A stretch of 19,849 nucleotides of DNA from contig CALZHQ010000033.1 in the NCBI GenBank assembly GCA_945787295.1, forward strand, positions 38,531 through 58,379, in the 5' to 3' direction. The stretch's first letter is position 1; every line of letters begins with the position of its first letter. The position numbers and the translations under genes are program-made. This document shows positions 7,294-15,557 of this stretch, piece by piece. This DNA is from an uncultured Desulfuromonadales bacterium. Lineage in GTDB: Bacteria > Desulfobacterota > Desulfuromonadia > Desulfuromonadales > Geopsychrobacteraceae. Below the pieces are notes generated by a model. The model did not search any database, had not been told where the DNA came from, and saw only the letters and a program-made list of their open reading frames with translations.

Positions 7294-8484
7294 ATGAAAC
7301 CTCTCCATTCCAACATCAAGAAACTTTACCTCTTCTCTTTCCTGCAGATGAGCCTGTTCCCGATGGCTATCATCACGCTCTTCTGGAAAGATCAGATCGG
7401 CCTGAGCCTGACCGAAATCCTTCTTCTGCAAGGTATTTTTTCTATCGCCATGGTGATCATGGAGTATCCGTCCGGCTACCTGAGTGATCGGATCGGTTAT
7501 CGAGCTGCATTGAATTTTGCCTCCTTGCTCGGCATCATAGGCTGGGGACTATATTCCTTCGCCGATTCTTTCACTCAAGTCCTGATTGCCGAAATCATCC
7601 TGGGCATTTCAATCTCTTTTATCAGCGGTTCGGACAGCGCACTGCTTTATGAAAGCCTGAAATCCGAAGGGCAGGAACAATTATATTCCCGCCATGAAGG
7701 TCGGATGAATGGATTTGGTCAAACCGGCGAAGCGTTTGGAGCCATTTTTGCCGGACTCCTTTACGCGGCGGCACCGCTGCTGCCCTTTCTGATCCAGGCA
7801 GCCATCTGGGTGCTGGCCCTGCTCCTGACCCGCACCCTGATCGAGCCAGAGCGGAAACTCAAACCGCCGACCAGTCATCTTGCCGAGGCCTGGAGGTCAA
7901 CCAGATACGCACTGCTAGAAAACAAGCGCCTGCGCTACACCATCCTTTTAAACCTGGTGCTTGGAATGGCTTCCTTCTATCCAGTCTGGTTGATTCAACC
8001 CTACATGCAGGACGGCGGCGTTCCGCTCGCCTGGTTCGGGCCGATCTGGGCGGGCGCCAACCTGAGTGTCGCCCTGTTTGCCCTGGCCAGCCACCGCAGT
8101 CATCTAAAGTTAGGCGACCGGCGCATGGTGCTGCTGTTCATTCTGTTGATCATCTCAGGCTACCTGGGGCTCGGGCTGCTCGGTGGACTCTGGGGCTTCC
8201 TGTTCTACTACTTTTTGACCAGCATGCGCGGCCTGCGCGGCCCGATGTTGCTAAACCATGCCCAGCAGGAGATACCCTCTGCCAATCGGGCCGGAATTCT
8301 TTCGTTGCAATCGCTCTGTTTCCGGTTCAGTTTCGTCTGCACCGGCCCACTGATCGGGTTACTGGCCGACACCCTGGGAGTTCAGCAGACGTTTATGTTG
8401 CTCTGTTATGTGTTTGCCGTGGTTTTGCCTCCGGTGGCTTGGTTGTTCCTTAAGCAGCAGCACAATCCCCCTCCCAAGCAATAG
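7294..8484 (+). CDS. Major facilitator superfamily transporter
   Basis: A 396-aa membrane protein with about twelve hydrophobic segments. The loop between helices 2 and 3 carries the MFS motif A, GYLSDRIGYRAAL, and helix 4-5 has GSDSALLYESL, a pattern of drug- or metabolite-efflux MFS proteins. Substrate unknown. The open frame extends upstream to a TTG at 7162, but the extra 44 residues are the relic of the NUDIX duplicate. I place the start at ATG 7294, just before MKPLHSNIKKLYLFSF. Its ribosome site is weak (AGAAAG), so a different promoter or start may have been captured after the duplication. Confidence 0.85.
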   Translation: MKPLHSNIKKLYLFSFLQMSLFPMAIITLFWKDQIGLSLTEILLLQGIFSIAMVIMEYPSGYLSDRIGYRAALNFASLLGIIGWGLYSFADSFTQVLIAEIILGISISFISGSDSALLYESLKSEGQEQLYSRHEGRMNGFGQTGEAFGAIFAGLLYAAAPLLPFLIQAAIWVLALLLTRTLIEPERKLKPPTSHLAEAWRSTRYALLENKRLRYTILLNLVLGMASFYPVWLIQPYMQDGGVPLAWFGPIWAGANLSVALFALASHRSHLKLGDRRMVLLFILLIISGYLGLGLLGGLWGFLFYYFLTSMRGLRGPMLLNHAQQEIPSANRAGILSLQSLCFRFSFVCTGPLIGLLADTLGVQQTFMLLCYVFAVVLPPVAWLFLKQQHNPPPKQ

Positions 8485-8702
8485 GATTAATGTCTTTTGC
8501 CGGGTGACTTAAAAAATGACATATCCTTGCCATATTCACACATTTACTATCAATGAAGCTGCCACAGACTGTTTTCGGATTTATCACCTAGCCTTTGGAG
8601 CGCTAATTGCATTTATTTATCACTGACGATCATGCCTCTGCAGCGCATATCTGCCGATAATTTTAAATATCAATCCAATAAATCTTCGGAGGTCATCAGC
8701 AA

Positions 8703-9584
8703 ATGAAACGAATAACTGTCCTGTTCATCTTAAGTGTCGTTTTTCTTTCCGCATGTGCCAGCAGCAAATGGGTTCGTCAACCGGTCGTCCAACAACATGA
8801 ATTTGTCGTCAGTCTAGAACAGCACCAGGAAAATGGAGGTACCGTTCAGCAAAAATATCAGCATCCGTATAAGTTAGATTTAGCTGTTTTAGAAAAGCTG
8901 CTGGGAGATTTGACCTACAGCGAAACATTCGGGCTGATGAACGAAAAGAGAAAGAGTCCGGTCTTCCAGACGGTTGAAATTCACCGGCTGGCACCCGTTC
9001 TAGCAAAGACACTGTCCAAAGCCGATCCCGGTCAACGGATCCGTTTTGCCTCCTTTAACAATGAAGAGGCCTTGATATTTTCGATCAGCCGTAAAACAGA
9101 AGGGGTCATATTTATTGAGCCCAATGGACAGTTAAATATAGCATTTAATTTTATCAATTCCGACCGCCATGCGGGCGAAACCTCTGCCTTTCAATACAAC
9201 TATTCCACTAGCGATCCATTAAAAATAAAAACTTCGGATACTCCCATATCAGCTACCGCCCCTTATATCGTATTGCACAAGTTTGAAACCGGCAAAATAG
9301 CCCCAATGTGGGTAGAGGCAGATCTCGACAGGCTGAAAGAATCCGCCAACACTGAGACTAATTCTACCGTCAGGACAATTGAAGAAATTCCCCCGGCAGT
9401 CGCACCAAAGACAAAAGACCTCGACACGCCAGTAGAGAAAACGGCGCCACCCCAAGCATCTGGAGATGTGCTTGAAGACATCAAGAACAAACTTAAATAT
9501 TTAAAAGAGCTGCTGAACGAAGGGCTTATCTCCGAGAAAGACTATAATGCGAAAAAAATGGAACTCCTGGACAAAATCAATTAG
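8703..9584 (+). CDS. SHOCT-domain lipoprotein of unknown function
   Basis: A 293-aa protein with a lipoprotein signal peptide: MKRITVLFILSVVFLSAC, lipobox LSAC, modified Cys18 followed by Ala-Ser, which favours the outer membrane. The central part (about 30-215) is a mixed alpha/beta region that I do not recognise. A Pro/Thr-rich linker follows (about 220-255). The last 35 residues, DIKNKLKYLKELLNEGLIS and onward, form a SHOCT domain, a short C-terminal helical module seen in many bacterial proteins and thought to support oligomerisation. GGAGG lies 10 bases before the ATG. It stands alone, with a small hairpin after it. Confidence 0.82.
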   Translation: MKRITVLFILSVVFLSACASSKWVRQPVVQQHEFVVSLEQHQENGGTVQQKYQHPYKLDLAVLEKLLGDLTYSETFGLMNEKRKSPVFQTVEIHRLAPVLAKTLSKADPGQRIRFASFNNEEALIFSISRKTEGVIFIEPNGQLNIAFNFINSDRHAGETSAFQYNYSTSDPLKIKTSDTPISATAPYIVLHKFETGKIAPMWVEADLDRLKESANTETNSTVRTIEEIPPAVAPKTKDLDTPVEKTAPPQASGDVLEDIKNKLKYLKELLNEGLISEKDYNAKKMELLDKIN

Positions 9585-9639
9585 CCCTTGTCTTCGCGCA
9601 GGGTAGTTGAAATATTTTTACGGTTTTATAACCAATAAA

Positions 9640-9660
9640 AAGACTCTGATGAAAAGTCTT
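9640..9660 (+). terminator. Weak hairpin after the lipoprotein gene
   Basis: Stem AAGACT/AGTCTT with a 9-base loop, followed by only a few T residues. It is a possible terminator of the SHOCT lipoprotein gene. Confidence 0.35.
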
Positions 9661-9666
9661 CATTTA

Positions 9667-9745
9667 GCCACCAAGACATCAAGGTGCGAAGAGAAACAAA
9701 AACCAGGAATCGGGGTTTACTTGGTGCTCTTGGTGTCTTGGTGGC
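9667..9745. repeat. Long inverted repeat (GCCACCAAGACA type)
   Basis: Arms of 17 bp, GCCACCAAGACATCAAG and CTTGGTGTCTTGGTGGC, pair with one mismatch around a 45-base loop. Hairpins built on this phrase recur between genes in many bacterial genomes, so this is probably a dispersed intergenic repeat rather than a local regulatory site. Only one copy is in the window. Confidence 0.7.
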
Positions 9746-9788
9746 AATAGCCCATGTTTGAGTTATAGGACCGTATTTGTAAGACAAA

Positions 9789-9842
9789 GATTAAACGTCA
9801 AAAGCCCATGGATACCATATCCTGGGCTTATGACGTTTAATC
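9789..9842 (-). terminator. Strong hairpin, probable terminator of gldA
   Basis: Arms GATTAAACGTCA-A-AAGCCCA and TGGGCTT-A-TGACGTTTAATC pair almost perfectly around a 14-base loop. On the minus strand TTTGTC follows, and the gldA stop lies 46 bases upstream. The hairpin may also stop plus-strand transcription. Confidence 0.65.
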
Positions 9843-9887
9843 CTATGGTTGCCGACTCCCCTTTTCCCCATGAGTTTTCAGCTGTGG

Positions 9888-11000
9888 TTAGGGAAGTTTT
9901 CCTGCCTTAAACTCAACCCCAAGCGCATCAGCCGTCCAGATTGCAGCTTCAACCATAGCAGCAGTCACCGGAAACCAGGTTGCATGAATAGTCTCCCCCT
10001 CTGCGACCGCGGTTTCGGCAACAGTCCGGATATCTTCTGCTGATGGGTTGGGCAGATTCAGTTCTTCCAGACAGACCGGCAAGCCGACACTGAAACAGAA
10101 CTCCTGGACTTCGCGAATCTCCCTGGATGATCGCCCCTCCATGACCAGTTGAGCAAGCAGACCGAAGGCTACCTTTTCCCCGTGCAGCTTTTTTTGCGTC
10201 GCAGGCAAAGTCGTCAGCCCGTTGTGAATAGAATGCGCACCAGCATGGCCACCATTTTCTGAACTGAGACCGCTGAGCAGTGTATTCGCCTCAACGATCG
10301 ACTCAACGGCCGGCGTGACCACTTTCCGCTGCACCGCTATTTTTGCCTGTAGCCCTGACTCCAAGAGAGTTTCATAACAGAGGCGGGTAATAGCCATGAC
10401 GGCCAGGGTGGGGGTTTTGCCACCGGAAAATGAATTGGGCTTACCGCTCCGCGTGACAGTACCAGACTCCCAGAAACCGGCAACAGCATCCCCCATTCCG
10501 GCGACCAGGAACTTTGCCGGCGAATTGGCAATAATCGTCGTATCGACGAGAACGCAATCAGGGTTTCTGCGCAAGTAGAGATAGCTCTCGAACACGCCTG
10601 CATCGGTATAAACGACCGACAAAGCAGAACAGGGCGCGTCGGTTGCAACGGTGGTGGGGATGACAATGACCGGCAGATTCATTTCGTGCGAGACCGCTTT
10701 ACCGGCATCGATCGAGGCACCGCCACCCAGGGCAATAATGATATTTGCGCCTTGCGCTCCGGCAAGTTCGACCAGACGACTGATTTCCCGGCGGGAAGAG
10801 ACACCCTGGAATTGCTCCTGGCCATAGGAGAGACCTTTCTCCTTCAGGCTTTTCTCAATTGTCGCGCCGCAGATCGACAAAGCAGTTCTGCCGCCGATGG
10901 CAAAAGCGCTGTTCCCCAGACGCACAGCGTGCTCGCCAATCTCAGCAAGGGTTCCTGGGCCCTGAACATATCGACTGGTTGACAGCAGTATTCGGCTCAT
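9888..11000 (-). CDS. gldA: Glycerol dehydrogenase (GldA family)
   Basis: A 370-aa NAD-dependent dehydrogenase of the iron-containing ADH superfamily, GldA branch, of the usual length. It has the nucleotide motif GGGASIDAGKA (92-102), PTTVATDAPCSALSVVY (115-131), and metal ligands matching the zinc site of GldA: D171 (GMGDAVAG), H256 (GAHSIHNG) and H273 (KLHGEKVAFG). The predicted reaction is glycerol to dihydroxyacetone, with other vicinal diols possible. The ATG at 11000 follows AGGGGG by 4 bases. It lies 62 bp after the histidine kinase gene on the same strand and ends before a strong hairpin. Confidence 0.9.
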   Translation of the reverse strand: MSRILLSTSRYVQGPGTLAEIGEHAVRLGNSAFAIGGRTALSICGATIEKSLKEKGLSYGQEQFQGVSSRREISRLVELAGAQGANIIIALGGGASIDAGKAVSHEMNLPVIVIPTTVATDAPCSALSVVYTDAGVFESYLYLRRNPDCVLVDTTIIANSPAKFLVAGMGDAVAGFWESGTVTRSGKPNSFSGGKTPTLAVMAITRLCYETLLESGLQAKIAVQRKVVTPAVESIVEANTLLSGLSSENGGHAGAHSIHNGLTTLPATQKKLHGEKVAFGLLAQLVMEGRSSREIREVQEFCFSVGLPVCLEELNLPNPSAEDIRTVAETAVAEGETIHATWFPVTAAMVEAAIWTADALGVEFKAGKLP

Positions 11001-11062
11001 AAAACCCCCTTATTTGATTTCTGAAATAAATGACTCGGCAGACAACGATAATCCAGTCGCTA

Positions 11063-13009
11063 TCATCCGGGAGAAATTGGTAGCAATACGGTAAATTGCG
11101 ATCCTTCTCCCTCGCGGCTGGTCAGATTAATATCTCCACCATGCCGTTTGACAATATCATAGGTCAGGGCTAAACCGAGCCCGACACCTTGCCCCACCTC
11201 TTTGGTGGTAAAAAACGGCTCCCAGATCCGCTCGACCAGTTTCTTATCGATTCCACAGCCATTATCCCGAATCACAAGAGAAACCATTAAATCTTCAGCC
11301 TGATCGGTTATGACTTTTACACACCCATTTTCCTCGATCGACTGGTAGGCATTGATCAGCAGATTCATGCAGACCTGGCGCAGGCTGGAAGGGTCGCCGT
11401 GAATCCGTGGCAGGTTCGGTTTCAGGTCTGTACTAACTTCGACCTGTTTGTAACTCGAATGATAATGGAGCAGTTCAAGGATTTCCCGCACAATCAGATT
11501 CAGGTCAACTTTTATGGGGATTCCGTCTGATTTACGGCCGAAACTGAGCAGATGGTCGATGATCCCTTTGCAGCGGTAGGACTCACTGATGATCATCTCC
11601 AGGTAGCGAGGAAAAACATCCAAACGACTATCTTCTTGCAAGCCGGCTTCATCCCGAAAGCGGCGCTGCAACGCCTCGGCAAACCCCGCCACCGAGGTCA
11701 GAGGATTGTTTATTTCATGCGCAATCCCGGTTGCCAGCACACCGATACTCGACATTTTCTCCGCCTGAATCAGATGCATTTCTTGGTGTCGTTTTTCAGA
11801 AACATCGCGAAAGAAAACCAGCGCCCGGTTTTTTTCGCCCAGCGCGTCACGAATCGGCGTTGCTGTGACATCCAGATATCGGGTGCCCTGATCTCCTATT
11901 TCCCACGTCAATGAGGTGTCCATCCGCTCCCCCTTTAATGCCCGTTCCACAGGGCAATCCTGCGGAAGAGACTGCTGCCCCGGATGAAAGATCTCCTGGC
12001 AAGATTTGCCATGCAGAGCGGACTGGGAGAAAAACTGTGAGCCGATACTATTTCGATGCTGAACGTTCCCTTCTTGGTCATAGACCATGATGCTGTCACT
12101 GATCGAATCGAAGATCGCCTGCAGTTCGTTGGTTTTGTTCTGCAACGCAGCTTCGGCCTGCTTTCTCGAGGTTATATCCTGTGTGGTTCCGTAAAGACGG
12201 ATGACCTTGCCGGCGCTATTGACCATCGGTTCAACGATCGAATAAACCCATCGTTCGGTGCCATCGGGAAACAGCAGCCGATGTTCGATCTCATAGTTTC
12301 TGCCATGATCGATACCAAGACTCAGATGGTACATCACCCGGTCAACGTCCTCCGGGTGGACCACGCGGGCAAATGCTTCATGGGTGGTGTCTTCTGATCG
12401 CAGGTGCAGAATACGCAGCAGTTCAGCTGAAGCCTTGACATTCCCGGTGTCCGGGTCGAAGCTCCAGGAACCAACATGGGTCATTTCCTGGGCTTTGGCC
12501 AGGTTATATTCACTCTCTGCCAAAGCCTGTTCAGCACGTTTTTTCTCGGTTATGTCGACCAGAACTGCCAGGCATTCCTGCCCGGCATTGGTCATTTTAG
12601 CCTCAATCCGTACATAGAGAGCTTCCTGGTCAGGTTTTGCGAGGCGCAGCCGACACGTCTGTTTTTCCTGACTTGTAAATACCGTCTGCAGAAAACCGGT
12701 AAAGACAAAGCAGTCTTCTGCGGCAACAAATCGTTCAAACATCTCATTGACGAGTCGGGAGTTAGGCTCACCGAGCAACTTTTCCCCCGACAAATTGACT
12801 GATTTGATCACTCCGGCATGATCAATGGTGAAGTATCCAACCGGAGCAAAATCGTAAAGAAAAGCGTAGACATTCCGAGATCTCTCCAGCTCTTCCTGGG
12901 ATTTCCGCAGTTCCTCAATTTTGCACTGCAGCTCGAACTGGCTGGCCTGAGATTCTGATAGCTTTTTCAAGGCACCCCTCTCTACTTTACCTAGTGCTGT
13001 CTCGACCAT
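11063..13009 (-). CDS. PAS-domain histidine kinase, NtrB-like, cytoplasmic
   Basis: A 648-aa kinase without membrane segments. An N-terminal coiled coil (about 20-45) precedes three PAS domains: about 50-155, 170-285 (ending in a PAC segment LYGTTQDITSRKQ) and 295-408. Then come HisKA with the H-box GIAHEINNPLTS (His431) and a HATPase domain with N, G1 and G2 boxes (NLLINAYQS, DNGCGID, GVGLGLAL). The H-box and FFTTK segment resemble NtrB-type kinases, which often partner sigma-54 activators. No response regulator lies next to it. The frame is open to a TTG at 13045, but I prefer the ATG at 13009, 8 bases after the stop of the upstream small gene. A TTG at 12970 behind GAGAGGGG is a third option. 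Confidence 0.85.
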   Translation of the reverse strand: MVETALGKVERGALKKLSESQASQFELQCKIEELRKSQEELERSRNVYAFLYDFAPVGYFTIDHAGVIKSVNLSGEKLLGEPNSRLVNEMFERFVAAEDCFVFTGFLQTVFTSQEKQTCRLRLAKPDQEALYVRIEAKMTNAGQECLAVLVDITEKKRAEQALAESEYNLAKAQEMTHVGSWSFDPDTGNVKASAELLRILHLRSEDTTHEAFARVVHPEDVDRVMYHLSLGIDHGRNYEIEHRLLFPDGTERWVYSIVEPMVNSAGKVIRLYGTTQDITSRKQAEAALQNKTNELQAIFDSISDSIMVYDQEGNVQHRNSIGSQFFSQSALHGKSCQEIFHPGQQSLPQDCPVERALKGERMDTSLTWEIGDQGTRYLDVTATPIRDALGEKNRALVFFRDVSEKRHQEMHLIQAEKMSSIGVLATGIAHEINNPLTSVAGFAEALQRRFRDEAGLQEDSRLDVFPRYLEMIISESYRCKGIIDHLLSFGRKSDGIPIKVDLNLIVREILELLHYHSSYKQVEVSTDLKPNLPRIHGDPSSLRQVCMNLLINAYQSIEENGCVKVITDQAEDLMVSLVIRDNGCGIDKKLVERIWEPFFTTKEVGQGVGLGLALTYDIVKRHGGDINLTSREGEGSQFTVLLPISPG

Positions 13010-13017
13010 GGTACTGG

Positions 13018-13212
13018 TCAGGTTCCTGCAAAACTGGTCGCACAAATGTTTTTCAAACTATTCGCCTTGGCACCACAATGCTTACACTCTACAACCGGCC
13101 GGTCAGAAAGGTACTTAATGCTTTCAGCTCGTTGTTGGGCAATCAGAGTACACATATGTTTATGAACGTCACTGCTGTCGCAGATACAACTTTCGTAACC
13201 ACCAGTAATCAT
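13018..13212 (-). CDS. Small zinc-ribbon-like protein (copy 2)
   Basis: A 64-aa protein with HM-C (H19, C21) and VECKHCGAKANSLKNIC (C43, C46, C57), a probable zinc or iron site. It is paralogous to the protein at 13879-14130: both share SDRP-V-ECKHCGAKANS-KNIC. The ATG at 13212 is supported by AGGTGG 8 bases upstream; a GTG at 13224 is in frame but less well placed. The two copies flank the thiol peroxidase gene. Its function is unknown; the conserved Cys set and the neighbour suggest a redox or metal role (inference). Confidence 0.8.
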   Translation of the reverse strand: MITGGYESCICDSSDVHKHMCTLIAQQRAESIKYLSDRPVVECKHCGAKANSLKNICATSFAGT

Positions 13213-13265
13213 TACTTTAACCACCTGTTTGCTTCTTTATGCGGATATCAGTCACAAAGATGTTT

Positions 13266-13773
13266 TCAGTATGCACCGCAGATACCGTCACCAGGAACCT
13301 CTTTGGTGACAATCTTCTGGAACATGCTGGATATAGCGGATAACATTGTCGGCATCAACGATGAAAATTGATCGTGCTGTCAGTTTCATCTCCTTGATCA
13401 ACACCCCGTAGGCAAGAGCAAATGAGCGCTCCTGATAATCGGAAAGGATACTGACCCGCTCGACACCAGCTGCTGCGCACCAGTTTTTCTGGGCAAAAGG
13501 AAGATCGAGACTGATCGTCAGAACCACGACATCCTCAGGAAGGCCAGCAGCCTCCTGATTGAACCTGCGCATTTCGGTATCGCAGACAGGCGTATCGAGT
13601 GATGGAACTGAGCAGATGATTTTTGTTTTACCCGCAAAATCAGCAAGCGTTACTGGTGTTAACGCAGTATCTACAACCTGAAAGTCGGGAGCCTTGTCGC
13701 CAACCTTAAGCTCAGGCCCAAGCAGGGTCACAGGATTGCCCATAAAACTGGTCACCGTTGTCCGTTCTGGCAT
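13266..13773 (-). pseudogene. tpx: Thiol peroxidase (Tpx), apparent frameshift near the 3' end
   Basis: A 2-Cys peroxiredoxin of the Tpx family. It has the peroxidatic Cys64 in SLDTPVC, resolving Cys99 in NWCAA, and the family signature TARSIFIVDADN. Start ATG 13773 follows AAGGAG by 8 bases; a GTG at 13782 is less good. As written, the frame ends at 13288 with the unnatural tail DCHQRGSW (161 aa). Dropping one base near 13312-13317 restores the family reading VPEIVTKE and carries on to EVPGDGICGAY and a stop at 13266 (168 aa, the normal Tpx length). The catalytic part is intact, so the enzyme may work either way. Sequencing error, true mutation or recoding cannot be told apart here. Confidence 0.85.
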
Positions 13774-13878
13774 GGCTAACACTCCTTTTGAAAAAGGGAC
13801 CTGAGTCGCAATGAATACGTCCCCGGCGTTTCACATCAGCTTGGAATCTTCACTCTTGATATCCGCAAATGCTTATTA

Positions 13879-14130
13879 CTATTCGGTTTTTCTGGACCCG
13901 GCATGCGGTTTGCCGATCTCATCAAGACCGACAATGCCGTGGCCACCTTCAATATTGGGTGCAGCAGCACCCAAATGAGCAGCGCAGATATTCTTGATGC
14001 TATTCGCTTTGGCACCACAATGTTTGCATTCGACCAAAGGCCGATCAGACAGAAGTTCTATGCAATCGGTCTTCCCCCGCAATTTGAGTGCGCACATATG
14101 GTTGGAATGATCTTTACTGTCACACGGCAT
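13879..14130 (-). CDS. Small zinc-ribbon-like protein (copy 1)
   Basis: An 83-aa protein with HM-C (H11, C13) and VECKHCGAKANSIKNIC (C35, C38, C49), like its paralogue at 13018-13212, plus a 34-residue Gly/His-containing C-terminal tail that the other lacks. AAAGGA lies 6 bases before the ATG. It sits 33 bp after the CoxE-like gene and about 105 bp before tpx, so it may be transcribed with both. Metal binding is likely; function unknown. Confidence 0.8.
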   Translation of the reverse strand: MPCDSKDHSNHMCALKLRGKTDCIELLSDRPLVECKHCGAKANSIKNICAAHLGAAAPNIEGGHGIVGLDEIGKPHAGSRKTE

Positions 14131-14163
14131 TGGAAATCCTTTCAGATGAAGTGATTATGATTT

Positions 14164-15555
14164 TTACCAGTGACTGCGGGCGTCTGGATCGAGAGCCGGT
14201 GTCACTGCGCCAGCGCCACGGGTGTAGTAATCGCGGTAATCGTGATCCTGTTCTTCCTCAACCTTTGCGATCGAGCGTTTGGAGCGATGTTCGTCCTCCA
14301 GGTAGATATTACGGAACAGGTCTTCGACAATCAGGTTTAACTCTTCGACACTTTTGACCACATCGACCTTGTCACAATAGGCGCCATAGGTCTCCATCAG
14401 ACAGTCACCCCGTTTCCACAGCGAGCGGTCTTCCGGAGTCAACCAGAGCATATAACCAGCTTTCTCGCGCAGTTGCTCGAGCACCCAAGCGTTGGCTTTA
14501 TTATAATTGTTACGTGCATCACCAAGAAAAATCACCGCCGGTTTGCCGCGCAGGTTTTCCAGGAACTTTTCTTTGAACGCCAGGAACACCTTGCCGTAAT
14601 CACTGTTTTCATCCAGATCGACAATCTTGCCACTGTCGATATTCTCCAACATGGCATTGATCGGGGTATTGTTGAGCATTTCGGTAATTTCTGCCAGCTC
14701 CGCGTTAAAGATGAAACTGCGGACATCCATCATCCGGTTGTGCAGAGTATGCAGCAACAGCAGCATGAATTGGGCGGCATGGCTGACCGAAAAACTGACA
14801 TCACAGAGCACCACCAGACGTGGCTTCTGTTTGCGCTTGCGGCGCAGGGCCAGCAGAAAAGGAACCATGCCGTTACGGTAATTTTTCTGGATGGTGCGGA
14901 CGACGTGAATTTTGCCGCGATTTTCCATGTTTTTAACCCGCCGAACATCTTTTTTCAGGCGGAGCAGCATTCGCGCGACGGCATCTTCCATCTCGTCGAC
15001 TTCCTGCTGGGTAAAGGTCATGTCGCGCTGTTGACCGCTCGGCTGCTTAAAAGCCATGGTGATAGGATTCTGCGGCATCCGCATCGATGGTCTGGACGCA
15101 TCCAGTGAGCCGCGATAGCCCTTCATTCGCACCTGGATCTCAGAACCGTCAAGTTGGTCAAAATCGATTTCTCTAAGTTGTGAAAGATCCTTGATGTCTT
15201 CAGGATTCAGACCAGCATCAACGCCCGCCAATGACATTTTATTATTGACCATTTCGGGGTTGGTGCCGAGCATCTGCTCCCCTTCCATGCCACTGATTGC
15301 TTCGTGCAGCAAATCTTCGGGAGCAACGCCCATGCCTTCTGGATAATTCCTGAAAAAGCGTGCGAAGACCTCATCAAAAACGGGAATATCGTGGACTTTC
15401 TTCACCAGCGTCAAGCGTAATAGTGCGTGCACCGAGTCACGCCCGCCAAGTCCGCCATGAGCCAGGGCACAGACGGCATCTAGGCTCTCCCCCGGAGAGA
15501 CTCGGAGCCCTTCCCGTCTCAGGTCAGCCACAAATCTGGTGATGATTCGTTCCAC
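14164..15555 (-). CDS. CoxE-like VWA-domain protein
   Basis: A 463-aa protein. The C-terminal half is a von Willebrand A domain of the CoxE type, with MIDAS motif CDVSFS (D252, S254, S256) after a basic segment RRKRKQKPRLVVL. The N-terminal half is helical with Met-rich stretches. MoxR ATPases and their VWA partners act as chaperones that insert metals or mature cofactors; in carbon monoxide dehydrogenase clusters CoxD and CoxE mature the active site. The start is GTG at 15555, only 2 bases after the MoxR stop (TGA-tc-GTG), so the pair is coupled. The nearest enzyme upstream is the iron alcohol dehydrogenase, a possible client (inference). Confidence 0.85.
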   Translation of the reverse strand: MERIITRFVADLRREGLRVSPGESLDAVCALAHGGLGGRDSVHALLRLTLVKKVHDIPVFDEVFARFFRNYPEGMGVAPEDLLHEAISGMEGEQMLGTNPEMVNNKMSLAGVDAGLNPEDIKDLSQLREIDFDQLDGSEIQVRMKGYRGSLDASRPSMRMPQNPITMAFKQPSGQQRDMTFTQQEVDEMEDAVARMLLRLKKDVRRVKNMENRGKIHVVRTIQKNYRNGMVPFLLALRRKRKQKPRLVVLCDVSFSVSHAAQFMLLLLHTLHNRMMDVRSFIFNAELAEITEMLNNTPINAMLENIDSGKIVDLDENSDYGKVFLAFKEKFLENLRGKPAVIFLGDARNNYNKANAWVLEQLREKAGYMLWLTPEDRSLWKRGDCLMETYGAYCDKVDVVKSVEELNLIVEDLFRNIYLEDEHRSKRSIAKVEEEQDHDYRDYYTRGAGAVTPALDPDARSHW

Positions 15556-15557
15556 GA

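Noticed and set aside
9667..9745. CRISPR or terminator reading of the inverted repeat
   Set aside because: There is only one unit, with no spacer series, and no T-run follows either arm.
13836..14018. 60-codon minus-strand frame
   Set aside because: It overlaps the zinc-ribbon gene in another frame and lacks a ribosome site or conserved motif.
14473..15108. 211-codon plus-strand frame
   Set aside because: Antisense shadow of the CoxE-like gene, whose VWA and MIDAS motifs are clear.
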